Assembly: GCA_937911345.1 (NCBI GenBank)
Contig: CALDPP010000147.1
Location: forward strand, 1 to 37,513
Reading direction: 5' to 3'
DNA: 37,513 nt
DNA from: an uncultured euryarchaeote
GTDB lineage: Archaea; Thermoplasmatota; Poseidoniia; Poseidoniales; Poseidoniaceae
Below, piece by piece: positions 15,971-24,910 of the stretch. Within the stretch, counting starts at the first letter, position 1. Each line of letters starts with the position of its first letter. The notes below the pieces were generated by a model. The model ran no database searches and was not told where the DNA came from. It saw only the letters and a list, made by a program, of their open reading frames with translations. A program made the position numbers and the translations under genes.

Positions 15971-17743
15971 ATGTATGGTGATGACTTGGCTGGATACCAG
16001 ATAGATGATGTTCCGTCGGTTGAAATCGATGATAAATTGAAGCAGATGCTTGTCGATAATTCAGCAGATTCAGAGCAAATTTCCTTAATGTCTGAGGCGG
16101 TTATTGTCGTTGATGAGAATGACGTGCAAATAGGTCCGGCATCAAAAGTAGCGGCTCACCATCAAGCCGGTATGCTCCATAGAGCGTTTAGCGTATTGTT
16201 ATTTGATAGCAATAACAGGTTGCTTCTTCAGAAGAGAGCAGGAGACAAGGTTACTTTCCCAAATGTTTGGGCAAATTCATGTTGTTCTCACCCACTTAAT
16301 TCCAAAGAAGAATCTGAGTTAGAAGATTCTCTGGGTGTAAAACGAGCTGCTATCAGGAAACTACACCAAGAATTGGGAATTGATCCGAACCAAGTCAAGT
16401 TGGAAGATTTCCATTTTATTACAAAAATGATGTACTCTGCTAGAATGAATGAGGATTGGATTGAGCGCGAGATTGACCATATATTGATAATTCAAGCAGA
16501 TGTTGACCTATCTATAAATCAAAATGAGGTTTCTGAAATCAAGTGGGTAACTAAAGATGAATTAGAAGCTATGCTTGTAGGAGAAGTTGAATTTGATGGT
16601 GAGATTGCTCCATGGTTTAGATGCATTGCAGGGCGTGTTATGACTGATGATTGGTGGGATTGCATAGGCAATCCGGAGAGATTGTTGGAACTGAGAGATG
16701 GCTTAATTCACGATATGGGTGATGTTTCTCATATGCTGTCATATGCTGAGGGTGCTGGGTTAACCACCTCAATTATGGAAGTAAAACCGCTAGTTGAGCA
16801 AAGAATTTCTGACAGTTTATGCGCTTCAAAACACTCACGTTTGAGTAGCGCAATGATGCATCTGATTGATGGTGGTGGAAAGAGGCTTAGAGCCACTTTA
16901 CCATGGTTAGTAGGTAAAGCCGTAGGTGATTCTCACTCCGGTTTGTTAGATGTTGGTGCTGCAATAGAAATTGTTCATAATTTTACTTTGGTCCACGATG
17001 ATATAATGGATGATGACGATACAAGAAGAGGGTTGAATGCAGTCCACATCGAATATGGTTTGCCAACTGCAATCAATGCAGGTGATGCAATGCTGGCTAT
17101 TGCATTTGAGAGATTAGTTGGTGCTAAGGGTCTTGAGCACAAGGATGTAGGCCCGATGGTAAATAGACTTGCTTGGATGGTTAGAAGAGTCAGTGAAGGA
17201 CAACAACTGGATATTGAATTCGAGGATAGAATTGCAGTCTCAGAAGCAGACTATTTCGAGATGATCGAGGGTAAAACTGCTGTTATGTTCCTTACTTGTG
17301 CAGAAGTCGGTGCACGAATGTCGGGAGCAGATGATGATACAATCGAGTGTATGGCAGAATGGGGTCTTGCAGTTGGACTATGCTTCCAGTTAATGGATGA
17401 CTTAATTGATGTTTTATCAGATTCTGACACATTAGGTAAGCCTGCAGGTTCTGATTTAGCACAAGGTAAGCGGACTCTCATGGTAATCCATGCTCTGTCA
17501 CAACCAGATTCCCCGGAACTTGATAATTTGAAAGCGGTACTTGGTAAAGGCGATTCTGCAACTCAAGCAGAAATTGATTTAGGTTTAGCAGCGCTTAATG
17601 AAATTGGTTCGGTAGATTACGCTCGGGAGAAGGCAGAAATGTATCATAAAAATGCCCATGCGTGTCTGGATCGGTTGCCAGAGAGCCCGGCATTGTTGGC
17701 TTTGAGGGAATTAACAGATTATCAATTGAAAAGAATTAGTTGA
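15971..17743 (+). CDS. fusion: type I IPP isomerase + geranylgeranyl-type diphosphate synthase
   Basis: Two enzymes in one 590-residue chain. Residues about 35-235 are a Nudix-fold type I isopentenyl-diphosphate isomerase: IVVDENDVQIG, LHRAFSVLLF, TFPNVWANSCCSHPL with the catalytic Cys, REIDHILI and PWFRCIAG. This half resembles eukaryotic IDI1 closely. Residues about 270-575 are a trans-polyprenyl synthase: GGGKRLRATLPW (301-312), first aspartate-rich motif DDIMD (343-347), RRG, GEGQQLD-like region, second motif DDLID (476-480). A Phe lies five residues before the first motif, as in Sulfolobus GGPP synthase, pointing to a C20 product. The frame is also open to a TTG at 15926, directly after the ipk stop; neither start has a good ribosome site. 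Most archaea use type II IDI, so this half looks acquired by transfer. Confidence 0.93.
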   Translation: MYGDDLAGYQIDDVPSVEIDDKLKQMLVDNSADSEQISLMSEAVIVVDENDVQIGPASKVAAHHQAGMLHRAFSVLLFDSNNRLLLQKRAGDKVTFPNVWANSCCSHPLNSKEESELEDSLGVKRAAIRKLHQELGIDPNQVKLEDFHFITKMMYSARMNEDWIEREIDHILIIQADVDLSINQNEVSEIKWVTKDELEAMLVGEVEFDGEIAPWFRCIAGRVMTDDWWDCIGNPERLLELRDGLIHDMGDVSHMLSYAEGAGLTTSIMEVKPLVEQRISDSLCASKHSRLSSAMMHLIDGGGKRLRATLPWLVGKAVGDSHSGLLDVGAAIEIVHNFTLVHDDIMDDDDTRRGLNAVHIEYGLPTAINAGDAMLAIAFERLVGAKGLEHKDVGPMVNRLAWMVRRVSEGQQLDIEFEDRIAVSEADYFEMIEGKTAVMFLTCAEVGARMSGADDDTIECMAEWGLAVGLCFQLMDDLIDVLSDSDTLGKPAGSDLAQGKRTLMVIHALSQPDSPELDNLKAVLGKGDSATQAEIDLGLAALNEIGSVDYAREKAEMYHKNAHACLDRLPESPALLALRELTDYQLKRIS

Positions 17744-18197
17744 TAACTTCAACTGAATCATCAATTTCTACCTTACCTTCTTTGATTACTTTCGCATACC
17801 AGCGGGTAAAATGTGGAAATTTTTTGTGTGAAATAGCATTGAAATAACCATCATTAAATGATTCTTTTATGGTTTTACAAGGTGGTGCATCTTGAGTAAT
17901 TACCAATTCTAAATTAGGAAACCTAACGATTGAACCAGGTTGAATTTGTCCCACCTCAATTCCTTCGATTAAGATATTTTCACCGGTGGTCCCAGGCGAT
18001 ATTGGGTGTCCATGTTGATTTAATTCGTTGATAATTTCTTGCTGGAAAATACAAACAGCTTTTTCAACTCCTCCATGATGTTTGAGATCATTTTGGCTAT
18101 CGCCTATACACCCATTAGTGGTAATTTCTAGAACTTCCACCGGAAGTTTTGGCACTCCGCCGTCAGAGGTGTGTAAGCCAGTAACTTTGGCTAGCAT
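17736..18197 (-). CDS. MOSC-domain protein
   Basis: A 153-residue stand-alone MOSC (molybdenum cofactor sulfurase C-terminal) domain. Family features are NGCIGDSQNDLKHHGGVEKAV (the GD and HHGG region), GENILIEGIEVGQIQPGSIVRF, and TQDAPPCKTI with the conserved Cys that is thought to carry or receive sulfur. MOSC proteins such as YiiM act with molybdenum cofactor in detoxifying N-hydroxylated compounds; the substrate here is unknown. It follows EF-2 by 5 bases on the same strand. Its stop overlaps the convergent prenyl synthase stop by 8 bases. Confidence 0.9.
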   Translation of the reverse strand: MLAKVTGLHTSDGGVPKLPVEVLEITTNGCIGDSQNDLKHHGGVEKAVCIFQQEIINELNQHGHPISPGTTGENILIEGIEVGQIQPGSIVRFPNLELVITQDAPPCKTIKESFNDGYFNAISHKKFPHFTRWYAKVIKEGKVEIDDSVEVIN

Positions 18198-18202
18198 AGT
18201 GC

Positions 18203-20410
18203 TCAGTCGGAGTAGTAGGATTCAGGATTTGGTTCTGGTTTGAGACCCTTTCTTGTTCTAATTTCACCAACCACTTTCTCAAATAGTTGAGGTGGTAGTG
18301 GTTCAAATCCTAGGTTCTCTGTATTCCAGACAGCTCTTCCTTGTGATGCGGCTCTAATGTCGTTGGAGAAACCGAAGGTTTCAGCGATTGGAATAATTCC
18401 AACAACAGTTGTTACATCGCCATCAGAAGGCATATCTTCGATGATACCTCTTCTGTTGGTGACTTCTCTAGTTACTTGTCCTAGCCAGTCATTTGGCACT
18501 GATACGAACGCTTTCTGCATTGGTTCTAGGATGATGGTTCTAGCTCTCATCATTGCACCCTTGATACCATTTCTTACTGCAGGAATTGTCTGTGCAGGTC
18601 CTCTGTGGATTGCGTCTTCGTGCAGTTTAGCATCGACAAGCCTGACGAACATACCTTGAACAGGTTCATCAGCAATTGGTCCCTTAACACACACTTCATT
18701 GAATGCTTCGATAATCAATTCTCTTGTTTCGTGCAGGTTTTGGATACCTTTAGTATCGTTAACTAAGACATTTGTTCCCTTGATGGCGTAAATCTTTCTC
18801 ATCAAATCTTTGTCCATGCCGTGTTCTCCGAATTTGTTTCCAACTTCTTTTGCATCTTTAGATCTAACAGGGCCGTCACCAAGTTCACCTGACTTCAATG
18901 CTTCAACAACTTCAACAGGTAACTGCTCAACTTCAAAGTAAAATCTGTTGTGTCTATTCGGTGATTTTCCTTCGAATGGTCTTCCATGATTATTGCCTTC
19001 GATACCTTCTCGGTATACCACGATTGGTGGACTTACTTTTACCTTGATGTTTTGTTCTTCTTCGATACGATAAACTGTAATTTCCAAGTGCAATTCACCC
19101 ATACCTGCTAATAGAGCCTCACCAGTTTCCTGATTGGTAGTTACTTGTAGAGATGCGTCAGATTTTGCTAAAGCTCTTAGTGCGTCAATAAATTTAGGCA
19201 GGTCTTTCATGCTCTTTGGCTCGACAGCGACAGTAACTACAGGTTCAGAATAGTGTCTAATCGCTTCGAATGGTGTGAAGTCTTTGTCTCTGGAAAGTGT
19301 TACACCAGCAGCAGCAGATCGAATACCTGTCAGTGCAGCAATATTTCCTGCTACAACCTTTGGTACAGTAATTCGGTCACCACCGACCATCATGCTGACT
19401 TGTTGCACTCTCTCTGGCTTGGCCGCACCGATAGCGAAAACAGATTCACCTTGGCTAATTGCACCAGAATAGATTCTACCAACTGCAACTTCACCAGCGT
19501 GAGGATCCATCCAAATCTTGGTAATCATCATGGCTAATTCTGCTTCAGGATCACAACCAATCATTGACTTTCCAACTGCAGAATCTAGGTCACCAGTCCA
19601 AATGTTTGGAATACGGTATGGTTGTGCTTCAACCGGACTTGGTAGTTTAGTAACTGACATGTCGAGAAGAACCTCGTGTACTGGTGCTTTTTGTGCCAAT
19701 TCCTTTTGTTGTTCATTATTACAATATTCAAAAATGTCTTTGAATGATATTCCGGATTTCTGCATGTAAGGTACAGTAATTCCCCAGTTGTGGTAAGCTG
19801 AGCCAAATGCCACAGTTCCATCTCCGACACTAACTTGCCAACTCTTTTTGAATTCAGCAGGTGCAAATTGCTTGATTAATTTGTTAACCTTGGTAATGGT
19901 ACCTTTGAATCTCTCCATCATATCTTCAGGAGTAACTTGTAATTCGTTGATAAGTCGGTCGACTTTGTTGATGAACAGAACAGGCTTAACTTTCTCTTTC
20001 AGTGCTTGCCTAACTACAGTTTCAGTCTGTGGCATAGGGCCTTCAACAGCACAAGCAAGAATAAAACAACCATCAACAGCACGCATTGCTCTTGTAACGT
20101 CTCCACCGAAGTCAACGTGACCTGGTGTATCGATTAGGTTGATTAGGTAATCAGTGCCTTCAACTTGGTGAACCATAGATGCTGATGCAGCGTTGATTGT
20201 GATTCCACGTGCTGATTCTTGCTCGTCAAAGTCAAGGACACGTGCAGCGCCGGCTAAATCACTAGACATCATTCCTGCGCCAGCAATCAGATTATCGGAC
20301 AGTGTTGTCTTTCCATGGTCAATGTGTGCAGCGATACACAGATTACGAATCTGTGGTAATACGTGCATTACTTCTGTTGCTTTCTTGATATTGTCTTCTT
20401 TTCGGCCCAT
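18203..20410 (-). CDS. fusA: translation elongation factor 2 (aEF-2)
   Basis: GTPase that moves tRNA and mRNA through the ribosome. At 735 residues it has archaeal EF-2 length. G-domain motifs are AAHIDHGKTT (27-36), RGITI (68-72), DTPGHVDF (94-101) and NKVD. The diphthamide target is His602 in DAIHRGPAQ (599-607, codon at 18605-18607), matching archaeal and eukaryotic EF-2. The diphthamide enzyme Dph6 is encoded elsewhere in the window. ATG 20410 is preceded by GGTGAACAC. An AT-rich GCTTAAGAA stretch (20452-20460) lies about 42-50 bases upstream. EF-2 near S12/S7 recalls the str cluster, with one gene inserted between. Confidence 0.97.
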   Translation of the reverse strand: MGRKEDNIKKATEVMHVLPQIRNLCIAAHIDHGKTTLSDNLIAGAGMMSSDLAGAARVLDFDEQESARGITINAASASMVHQVEGTDYLINLIDTPGHVDFGGDVTRAMRAVDGCFILACAVEGPMPQTETVVRQALKEKVKPVLFINKVDRLINELQVTPEDMMERFKGTITKVNKLIKQFAPAEFKKSWQVSVGDGTVAFGSAYHNWGITVPYMQKSGISFKDIFEYCNNEQQKELAQKAPVHEVLLDMSVTKLPSPVEAQPYRIPNIWTGDLDSAVGKSMIGCDPEAELAMMITKIWMDPHAGEVAVGRIYSGAISQGESVFAIGAAKPERVQQVSMMVGGDRITVPKVVAGNIAALTGIRSAAAGVTLSRDKDFTPFEAIRHYSEPVVTVAVEPKSMKDLPKFIDALRALAKSDASLQVTTNQETGEALLAGMGELHLEITVYRIEEEQNIKVKVSPPIVVYREGIEGNNHGRPFEGKSPNRHNRFYFEVEQLPVEVVEALKSGELGDGPVRSKDAKEVGNKFGEHGMDKDLMRKIYAIKGTNVLVNDTKGIQNLHETRELIIEAFNEVCVKGPIADEPVQGMFVRLVDAKLHEDAIHRGPAQTIPAVRNGIKGAMMRARTIILEPMQKAFVSVPNDWLGQVTREVTNRRGIIEDMPSDGDVTTVVGIIPIAETFGFSNDIRAASQGRAVWNTENLGFEPLPPQLFEKVVGEIRTRKGLKPEPNPESYYSD

Positions 20411-20451
20411 GTGTTCACCACTTCTCGATGTTGTTGGCCACTAAAAAGGGG

Positions 20452-20460
20452 TTCTTAAGC
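20452..20460 (-). promoter_or_regulatory. candidate TATA element for EF-2
   Basis: On the minus strand this reads GCTTAAGAA, followed by CCCC and an AT-rich stretch, about 42-50 bases before the EF-2 ATG. The position matches that of the candidate TATA element before S12. The CTTTTTAG at 20442-20449 is an alternative. Identified by eye only. Confidence 0.3.
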
Positions 20461-20496
20461 AACTCGCATGTAATGGTAATGTTACTTCATTCTAAA

Positions 20497-21333
20497 CTAA
20501 GTCCATATCCCATTAGCAATCTTTGTAGCCCCTTCAAAATCTCCGTTGTAAAAGTAACAAATTCCATATCTCAATTTCCCATCATCACATTCAACAGGAA
20601 TTATTCTACGTTGATATAATGGTGGATTTAGATCAGTTCCTTCAATCCTGTCAAGTAATCGAGCATCTTCAACTAGGTTCTCGGTTGAATAAACCTCACA
20701 AAAGACTCGGCCATTTCCATCAACCAAGCCCGGATATGGCCCTAAGTCATACAAATCTCCTTTGATATATCCATTACAAACAAAATCTCCAGGCATCAGC
20801 CCCTCCCTTAGTTGACCTTTTTTCAATGTTCCATACGCAATTATGAAACCAATGTTTGAATTATCAATGTCTTGCCGTGCCAAGTCAATTGCAGTAGTTG
20901 GCATGTGTCTATCCAACAGACCTGTGTGTATCAATCTATGATAATCGTCTTTGGGTAGGAAATATGAATCACCGTCATATTTACTTGAGATATATGTTAT
21001 TGCTTCAATATATTCGCCAGATTCCGCAATTACAACAACATCCATTCTACGATAGTGGCGTGGATGACCCTCTTTTTTGTCCAATAACTTTAGGCAATCT
21101 TCGTCAACCGTGAACAATACTCCATATGTCCCACAGAGGCCGTGGGTATTGTCATAGAGATTTGCAGCACCGCCTTCTCTCGAAACTGAATAGTGACTGT
21201 AACTGATATTATAACCCGGCAAAAATGCCCGCTGGTGCTCGACTAATCCGTGAGGTGCAGCGTCCCTCTTTGCACACCAGTCAGACCAGTCTTGAAAGTC
21301 TAGGTTAGAGCCGTATCCAAAATAAAATGTCAT
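20497..21333 (-). CDS. tandem gamma-glutamylcyclotransferase-like protein
   Basis: Two GGCT/AIG2-fold domains in one 278-residue chain. Domain 1 (about 1-150) starts FYFGYGSNL (3-11), has GAANLY and VLFTV, and keeps the catalytic-type Glu in LDKKEGHPRHYRR (Glu88). Domain 2 (about 160-278) starts AYGTLKKGQ (166-174), has GDLYDLGPYPGLV and keeps Glu in LDRIEGTDLNPPLYQRR (Glu231). GGCT-fold enzymes release 5-oxoproline from gamma-glutamyl compounds or gamma-glutamylamines. The first domain resembles true GGCT and the second the GGACT/AIG2 type. Both active sites look intact, so two substrates are possible. Substrate and pathway are unknown. It lies between S7 and EF-2 in what is usually a ribosomal cluster. 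Confidence 0.88.
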   Translation of the reverse strand: MTFYFGYGSNLDFQDWSDWCAKRDAAPHGLVEHQRAFLPGYNISYSHYSVSREGGAANLYDNTHGLCGTYGVLFTVDEDCLKLLDKKEGHPRHYRRMDVVVIAESGEYIEAITYISSKYDGDSYFLPKDDYHRLIHTGLLDRHMPTTAIDLARQDIDNSNIGFIIAYGTLKKGQLREGLMPGDFVCNGYIKGDLYDLGPYPGLVDGNGRVFCEVYSTENLVEDARLLDRIEGTDLNPPLYQRRIIPVECDDGKLRYGICYFYNGDFEGATKIANGIWT

Positions 21334-21391
21334 AGTCCGCAGTAGGCAATGAACTACTTAAATTTAAGCAGTAAATTATTGATGAATTTAA

Positions 21392-22021
21392 TCATCTTGC
21401 AGAGGCTGCAATTCTCTCCAATTCCTCTTTCTTGGAAACTGCAAAGGATGTTACATCGCCATTAGATGCCTTGGTAAGTTCATTGATAATACAACTTGTT
21501 AGTGTTCTCTTAGACTTGTGAGTGCCTTGTTGTGCTCCCTTAGCAAGGTTTCTCAAAGCTACGTCAAGTCTTCTTGAAGGAGATGAATCTACTGCTTTAG
21601 GTTGTGAAACTGCACCAAACTTAATTCTGGTGATTTCTTCCATCGGTGCGCCGTTACAAATAGCATCAACGAAAGTCTGCAGAGGGTTTTCTCCAGACTT
21701 CTCAGCAATACTGTCTAGAGCAGTTTCGAAAGCTTTCATTGCGCCTTGCTTCTTTCCAGTATATGGGCCTGTTCTCATCAATTTGTTGATATATCTTTCA
21801 ACGACGGATAATTTTGCTTTACCAAACCATGCATTTGCGTGTCTTCCACCAGTGTGTGGGACACCGACTGTTGTTAGGTTGATGTAAGGAGCTAGCCCTG
21901 GATCTTTGCAGGTTACTTCTGAAGCATCCCATTTTCCGAATACGAGGGTGCCGATTCCCGCAATAGGCTTGACTTCTTCTTGTTGTGTGGTAGTGTCTTG
22001 TTCCATTTCTGCTTCTGACAT
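21392..22021 (-). CDS. rps7: 30S ribosomal protein S7 (uS7)
   Basis: Small-subunit head protein that nucleates assembly on the 3' domain of 16S rRNA. ATG 22021 lies behind GAGGTG and gives 209 residues; the open frame extends to 22087 inside S12 but has no such site. The archaeal N-terminal extension is acidic. The S7 core is clear: INLTTVGVPHTGGRHANAWFGK, VERYINKLMRTG, KAFETALDSI, PMEEITRIKFG, and SPSRRLDVALRNLAKGA toward the C terminus. It starts 10 bases after the S12 stop. Confidence 0.96.
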   Translation of the reverse strand: MSEAEMEQDTTTQQEEVKPIAGIGTLVFGKWDASEVTCKDPGLAPYINLTTVGVPHTGGRHANAWFGKAKLSVVERYINKLMRTGPYTGKKQGAMKAFETALDSIAEKSGENPLQTFVDAICNGAPMEEITRIKFGAVSQPKAVDSSPSRRLDVALRNLAKGAQQGTHKSKRTLTSCIINELTKASNGDVTSFAVSKKEELERIAASAR

Positions 22022-22031
22022 AGTATACACC

Positions 22032-22460
22032 TCATCTAACAGGCTTCTCCTTTCTGCCTCTAACCATTTCGTCAAGGGATACTCCATTGACCTGAATTAC
22101 CTTGTATCTTACACCGGGGATGTCACCATATGAACGTCCCATGCGGCCACCAATACCTTCTACCATCACTTCATCATGCTCATCAATGAAGTTTATCGCT
22201 CCGTCTCCGGGTGCGAAAGCAGTTAATTTGTTACCGTTTTTTATTAATGAAATTTTAACAGCTTTTCTGATTCCTGAGTTAGGTTGTTTGGCTTCAATAC
22301 CAACTTTTTCTACTACAATGCCTTTAGCTTGTGTTGAACCTGCAAGGGGGTCATGCTTAGCTCTTGACTTTAGCATACGCTTCTTGTATCTTCGATCTGA
22401 CCAACGGAATTTCTGTCGGTCTTTAGCCATCTTAGCACCTGCGAATAGTCCTCTACCCAT
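22032..22460 (-). CDS. rps12: 30S ribosomal protein S12 (uS12)
   Basis: Decoding-centre ribosomal protein, 142 residues, start ATG 22460 behind GAGGTG. The open frame runs further upstream to 22559, but that part has no similarity and no ribosome site. Hallmarks are [23 protein letters not shown], with the conserved PNSGIRKAV loop of archaeal S12, then [21 protein letters not shown] near the C terminus. The S12-S7 order is the conserved str-operon order. Confidence 0.97.
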   Translation of the reverse strand: MGRGLFAGAKMAKDRQKFRWSDRRYKKRMLKSRAKHDPLAGSTQAKGIVVEKVGIEAKQPNSGIRKAVKISLIKNGNKLTAFAPGDGAINFIDEHDEVMVEGIGGRMGRSYGDIPGVRYKVIQVNGVSLDEMVRGRKEKPVR

Positions 22461-22500
22461 GTGATACACCTCATTGAAGCACTTCGCCGACTTGAAGCCC

Positions 22501-22509
22501 CTATTTAAC
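22501..22509 (-). promoter_or_regulatory. candidate TATA element for S12-S7
   Basis: On the minus strand this reads GTTAAATAG, an archaeal TATA-like octamer with flanking purines. It lies 41-49 bases before the S12 ATG and leaves room for a short leader that contains the GAGGTG site. No start-site data are available; identified by eye only. Confidence 0.4.
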
Positions 22510-22598
22510 AACGACCCTTGAACTAGCGAAAAGTCGCCAACTGGATTAATGTCACACAACTAATTTTCCTCTCCACAGGCTTCCATTTAGTATCAAAG

Positions 22599-22607
22599 GT
22601 TAAGCCA
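22599..22607 (+). promoter_or_regulatory. candidate TATA element for the UbiD-family gene
   Basis: GGTTAAGCC lies 21-29 bases before ATG 22628. That distance puts the transcription start at or next to the start codon, and no Shine-Dalgarno site is present. Together these suggest a leaderless transcript. Identified by eye only. Confidence 0.3.
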
Positions 22608-22627
22608 TTGATTAATGTGGCCTGTTT

Positions 22628-23899
22628 ATGGCCTTTAGAGACCATCTCGGTGCCGCTGAAACGATATCTCAGCCAATCAGTCTAATACACGGTATGTGGG
22701 AATACTCAAAAGCCAATCAGCATCCTCTTTTGGTTTTTGAAAATATCTTGGAAACTCCGGGCCACAAAGCGGCAGTAAATCTCCTTACCAGAGAGAGATT
22801 ATGTGCAGCAATAGGAATTTCACCGGAAGAGTACATTGATACACTTGCATGGGCAATGGAAAATCCTAGTGAACCTATCATAGTAGACGCAAAGGAAGCC
22901 GAGTGTTTTCAGAACCAACAAGACTCAGTTGACTTGGAAGCAATTCCTATACCGCATCATTGGCCACAGGATAGAGGTAGATATTCATCAGCTAGCGTTA
23001 TAATTGCCCAATATAATGGCATCAGAAATATGTCTTTTCACAGACAATTTCTGCGCGATAAAAATCATACAGTAGTGCGTTTAGTGCCGCGTCATTTGCG
23101 CACAATGATGACGACTGCAAGGGCAAACGGAGATACCGTCGACATTGCAGTAGTAAACGCACCAGATCCAGTAGTTCTCTTAGCAGCAGCAATGTCATTT
23201 GATGACAATATCGATGAATTAAGTATCGCAGCTGCATTGCATGAGAAATTGTACAACCAGCCACTTAGATTGACAAAACTGGCCAATGGTGTCGAAGTTC
23301 CAGCATCAGCAGAATATGTTTTCTGGGGTAAGATTACCCTTGATAATGATGATGAGGGACCATATGTGGACATAACTGGAACAGTAGATGATGTGCGTCA
23401 AGAACCAGTTATCAAATTTGATGGATTGGTTCACAGAGATAATCCAATATTCCATGCACTAATACCTGGTGAAGCAGAGCACAAGACATTGATGGGATTA
23501 CCAAGGTCGCCAACCATCAAAGATGCTGTTTCTAAAGTCTGTGAATGCATTGATGTTCATATGACAGAAGGAGGTTGTGGTTGGCTTGCTGCGGTAGTAA
23601 AAATTCGTAAAAAGAACCCTGATGATGGAATCAAGGCAATAGAAGCAGCACTCGCTGGTCACAGAAGTATGAAAATGGTCACAATAGTCGATGAGGATAT
23701 CGATATAGCTGATCCAGTACGTGTAGAATGGGCAATGGTTACTAGATGGCAACCAGACAAAGATACAATTATTCTGTCAAATCAAAAAGGTAGTTCACTA
23801 GACCCATCTAGAAATCCCGATGGTACTACATCTAAAGTTGGATTTGATGCTACTATTTCATTTGATGCAGATAAGTCCGGATTTATGTCAGTTCAGTAA
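22628..23899 (+). CDS. UbiD-family decarboxylase, possible anhydromevalonate phosphate decarboxylase
   Basis: UbiD-family enzymes decarboxylate unsaturated acids using prenylated FMN. This 423-residue protein has the family pattern: AIPIPHHWPQDRGRYSSASV, RNMSFHRQF, VRLVPRHLRTMMTTARANG, and VVNAPDPVVLLAAAMSF. Later comes an ASAEYVFWGKI block in place of the usual AEIVLEG. Length matches the archaeal UbiD homologues that convert anhydromevalonate 5-phosphate to isopentenyl phosphate, the substrate of the IPK encoded about 7 kb away. That specific role is inference; no aconitase X subunits and no UbiX are in the window. There is no Shine-Dalgarno site before ATG 22628, and a TATA-like stretch lies about 25 bases upstream, so the transcript may be leaderless. 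Confidence 0.85.
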   Translation: MAFRDHLGAAETISQPISLIHGMWEYSKANQHPLLVFENILETPGHKAAVNLLTRERLCAAIGISPEEYIDTLAWAMENPSEPIIVDAKEAECFQNQQDSVDLEAIPIPHHWPQDRGRYSSASVIIAQYNGIRNMSFHRQFLRDKNHTVVRLVPRHLRTMMTTARANGDTVDIAVVNAPDPVVLLAAAMSFDDNIDELSIAAALHEKLYNQPLRLTKLANGVEVPASAEYVFWGKITLDNDDEGPYVDITGTVDDVRQEPVIKFDGLVHRDNPIFHALIPGEAEHKTLMGLPRSPTIKDAVSKVCECIDVHMTEGGCGWLAAVVKIRKKNPDDGIKAIEAALAGHRSMKMVTIVDEDIDIADPVRVEWAMVTRWQPDKDTIILSNQKGSSLDPSRNPDGTTSKVGFDATISFDADKSGFMSVQ

Positions 23900-23910
23900 G
23901 GTGATTTGAA

Positions 23911-24909
23911 ATGGAGGACAGTAAGGACCTCTTACAGCATCCGAGGAGAAACTTAGGTAATAGGTACCGTTCTCAGGCAAGAAAATTTGCCAAGTTAGCA
24001 TCGATGGATGAAGGCAGATTCGCCGATAATATTGGTTGGGCTGAGCAAAGTGCACGCCAAGCAATATTGTATGATTTTACTGATGAAGAAAATTGGCGTT
24101 GTTTAGCAGACATTAAGCAGATTCTTGGCGATTCAGAAGGACTTAGTGCTGTTCTTGAAGACTTATTCTCCATATTGGGTAGAGATCCCGAGCAAGTCGA
24201 GCAATTGAAGGATGTAGATTTTCTCAAACTTGGTTTGGAATTATTAGAGGCCGCATTTGCGAGGGACCCTCTTAATCCCGATGTATGGTGGGACAAATTA
24301 AATTCACCAAGAGCGGAAATAGGCACCTTGGAAGAATTTGTTGAACGTTGCAAGCGACTAGATTTCAGAGATCAAAGAGCAAATATTATTTTCAGCAGAA
24401 GAATAGAACGTATTAGAGATTCTGGTCAAACAGAATTATTCATAGAACTTGCAAGGAATTTACTCGCTCACCGGCCACAGAACCATGAATTGTGGCATGA
24501 ACTTGGTCGGCTTTATGAACGCTTGAACAGGACGGAGGAAGCATGGATTTGTTACGATCATGTGCAAACATTACGCAGTCATAGTAATGTGAGAGATGAA
24601 TATATGAACCGTTTGACAAACAAAATGGATGGCAACAATAAGCAAGCATGGACTAAACCACCAATATCAAAACGAGAGGAATTTTTGTCTCAGATGGTTG
24701 CACTCGCCAGTAGAGTATCAATCCAAGAGACTACTGAAGTTGTAGAAGAGGTTAGTGACGATAATCTCAGTAAAGATGAACAGAATTTAATCCGCCTAAT
24801 AAATCAAAAAGACTACTCTGAAGCGTTCTTCGTCGCCAGAAGGTTGGTTGCTCAAGGTGAAGATTGGGCACTAGAGTACCTTAATGAAGCGAGACTTGGA
24901 TTGAATTAA
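23911..24909 (+). CDS. helical-repeat (TPR-like) protein
   Basis: No specific family. The 332 residues are almost wholly helical with TPR-like repeats: [34 protein letters not shown], and the clearest one, [26 protein letters not shown] (about 190-216). A charged linker follows (about 245-285), then a last helical hairpin with [21 protein letters not shown]. No membrane segment or signal peptide is seen. ATG 23911 lies behind AAGGTGATTT, 11 bases after the UbiD-family stop, and the Nudix gene begins 1 base after its stop, so the three form an operon. It is probably a scaffold or binding protein, by fold only. Confidence 0.75.
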   Translation: MEDSKDLLQHPRRNLGNRYRSQARKFAKLASMDEGRFADNIGWAEQSARQAILYDFTDEENWRCLADIKQILGDSEGLSAVLEDLFSILGRDPEQVEQLKDVDFLKLGLELLEAAFARDPLNPDVWWDKLNSPRAEIGTLEEFVERCKRLDFRDQRANIIFSRRIERIRDSGQTELFIELARNLLAHRPQNHELWHELGRLYERLNRTEEAWICYDHVQTLRSHSNVRDEYMNRLTNKMDGNNKQAWTKPPISKREEFLSQMVALASRVSIQETTEVVEEVSDDNLSKDEQNLIRLINQKDYSEAFFVARRLVAQGEDWALEYLNEARLGLN

Positions 24910-24910
24910 G

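Noticed and set aside
18357-20120. Several long open frames antisense to EF-2
   Set aside because: They are shadows of the codon pattern of a conserved gene and show no recognisable protein features.
22022-22087. Longer S7 starting inside S12
   Set aside because: It would overlap S12 and lacks a ribosome site; ATG 22021 has GAGGTG.
22461-22559. Longer S12 starting at 22559
   Set aside because: The extra 33 residues have no family similarity, and ATG 22460 has a clear GAGGTG site; the region better fits a promoter and leader.
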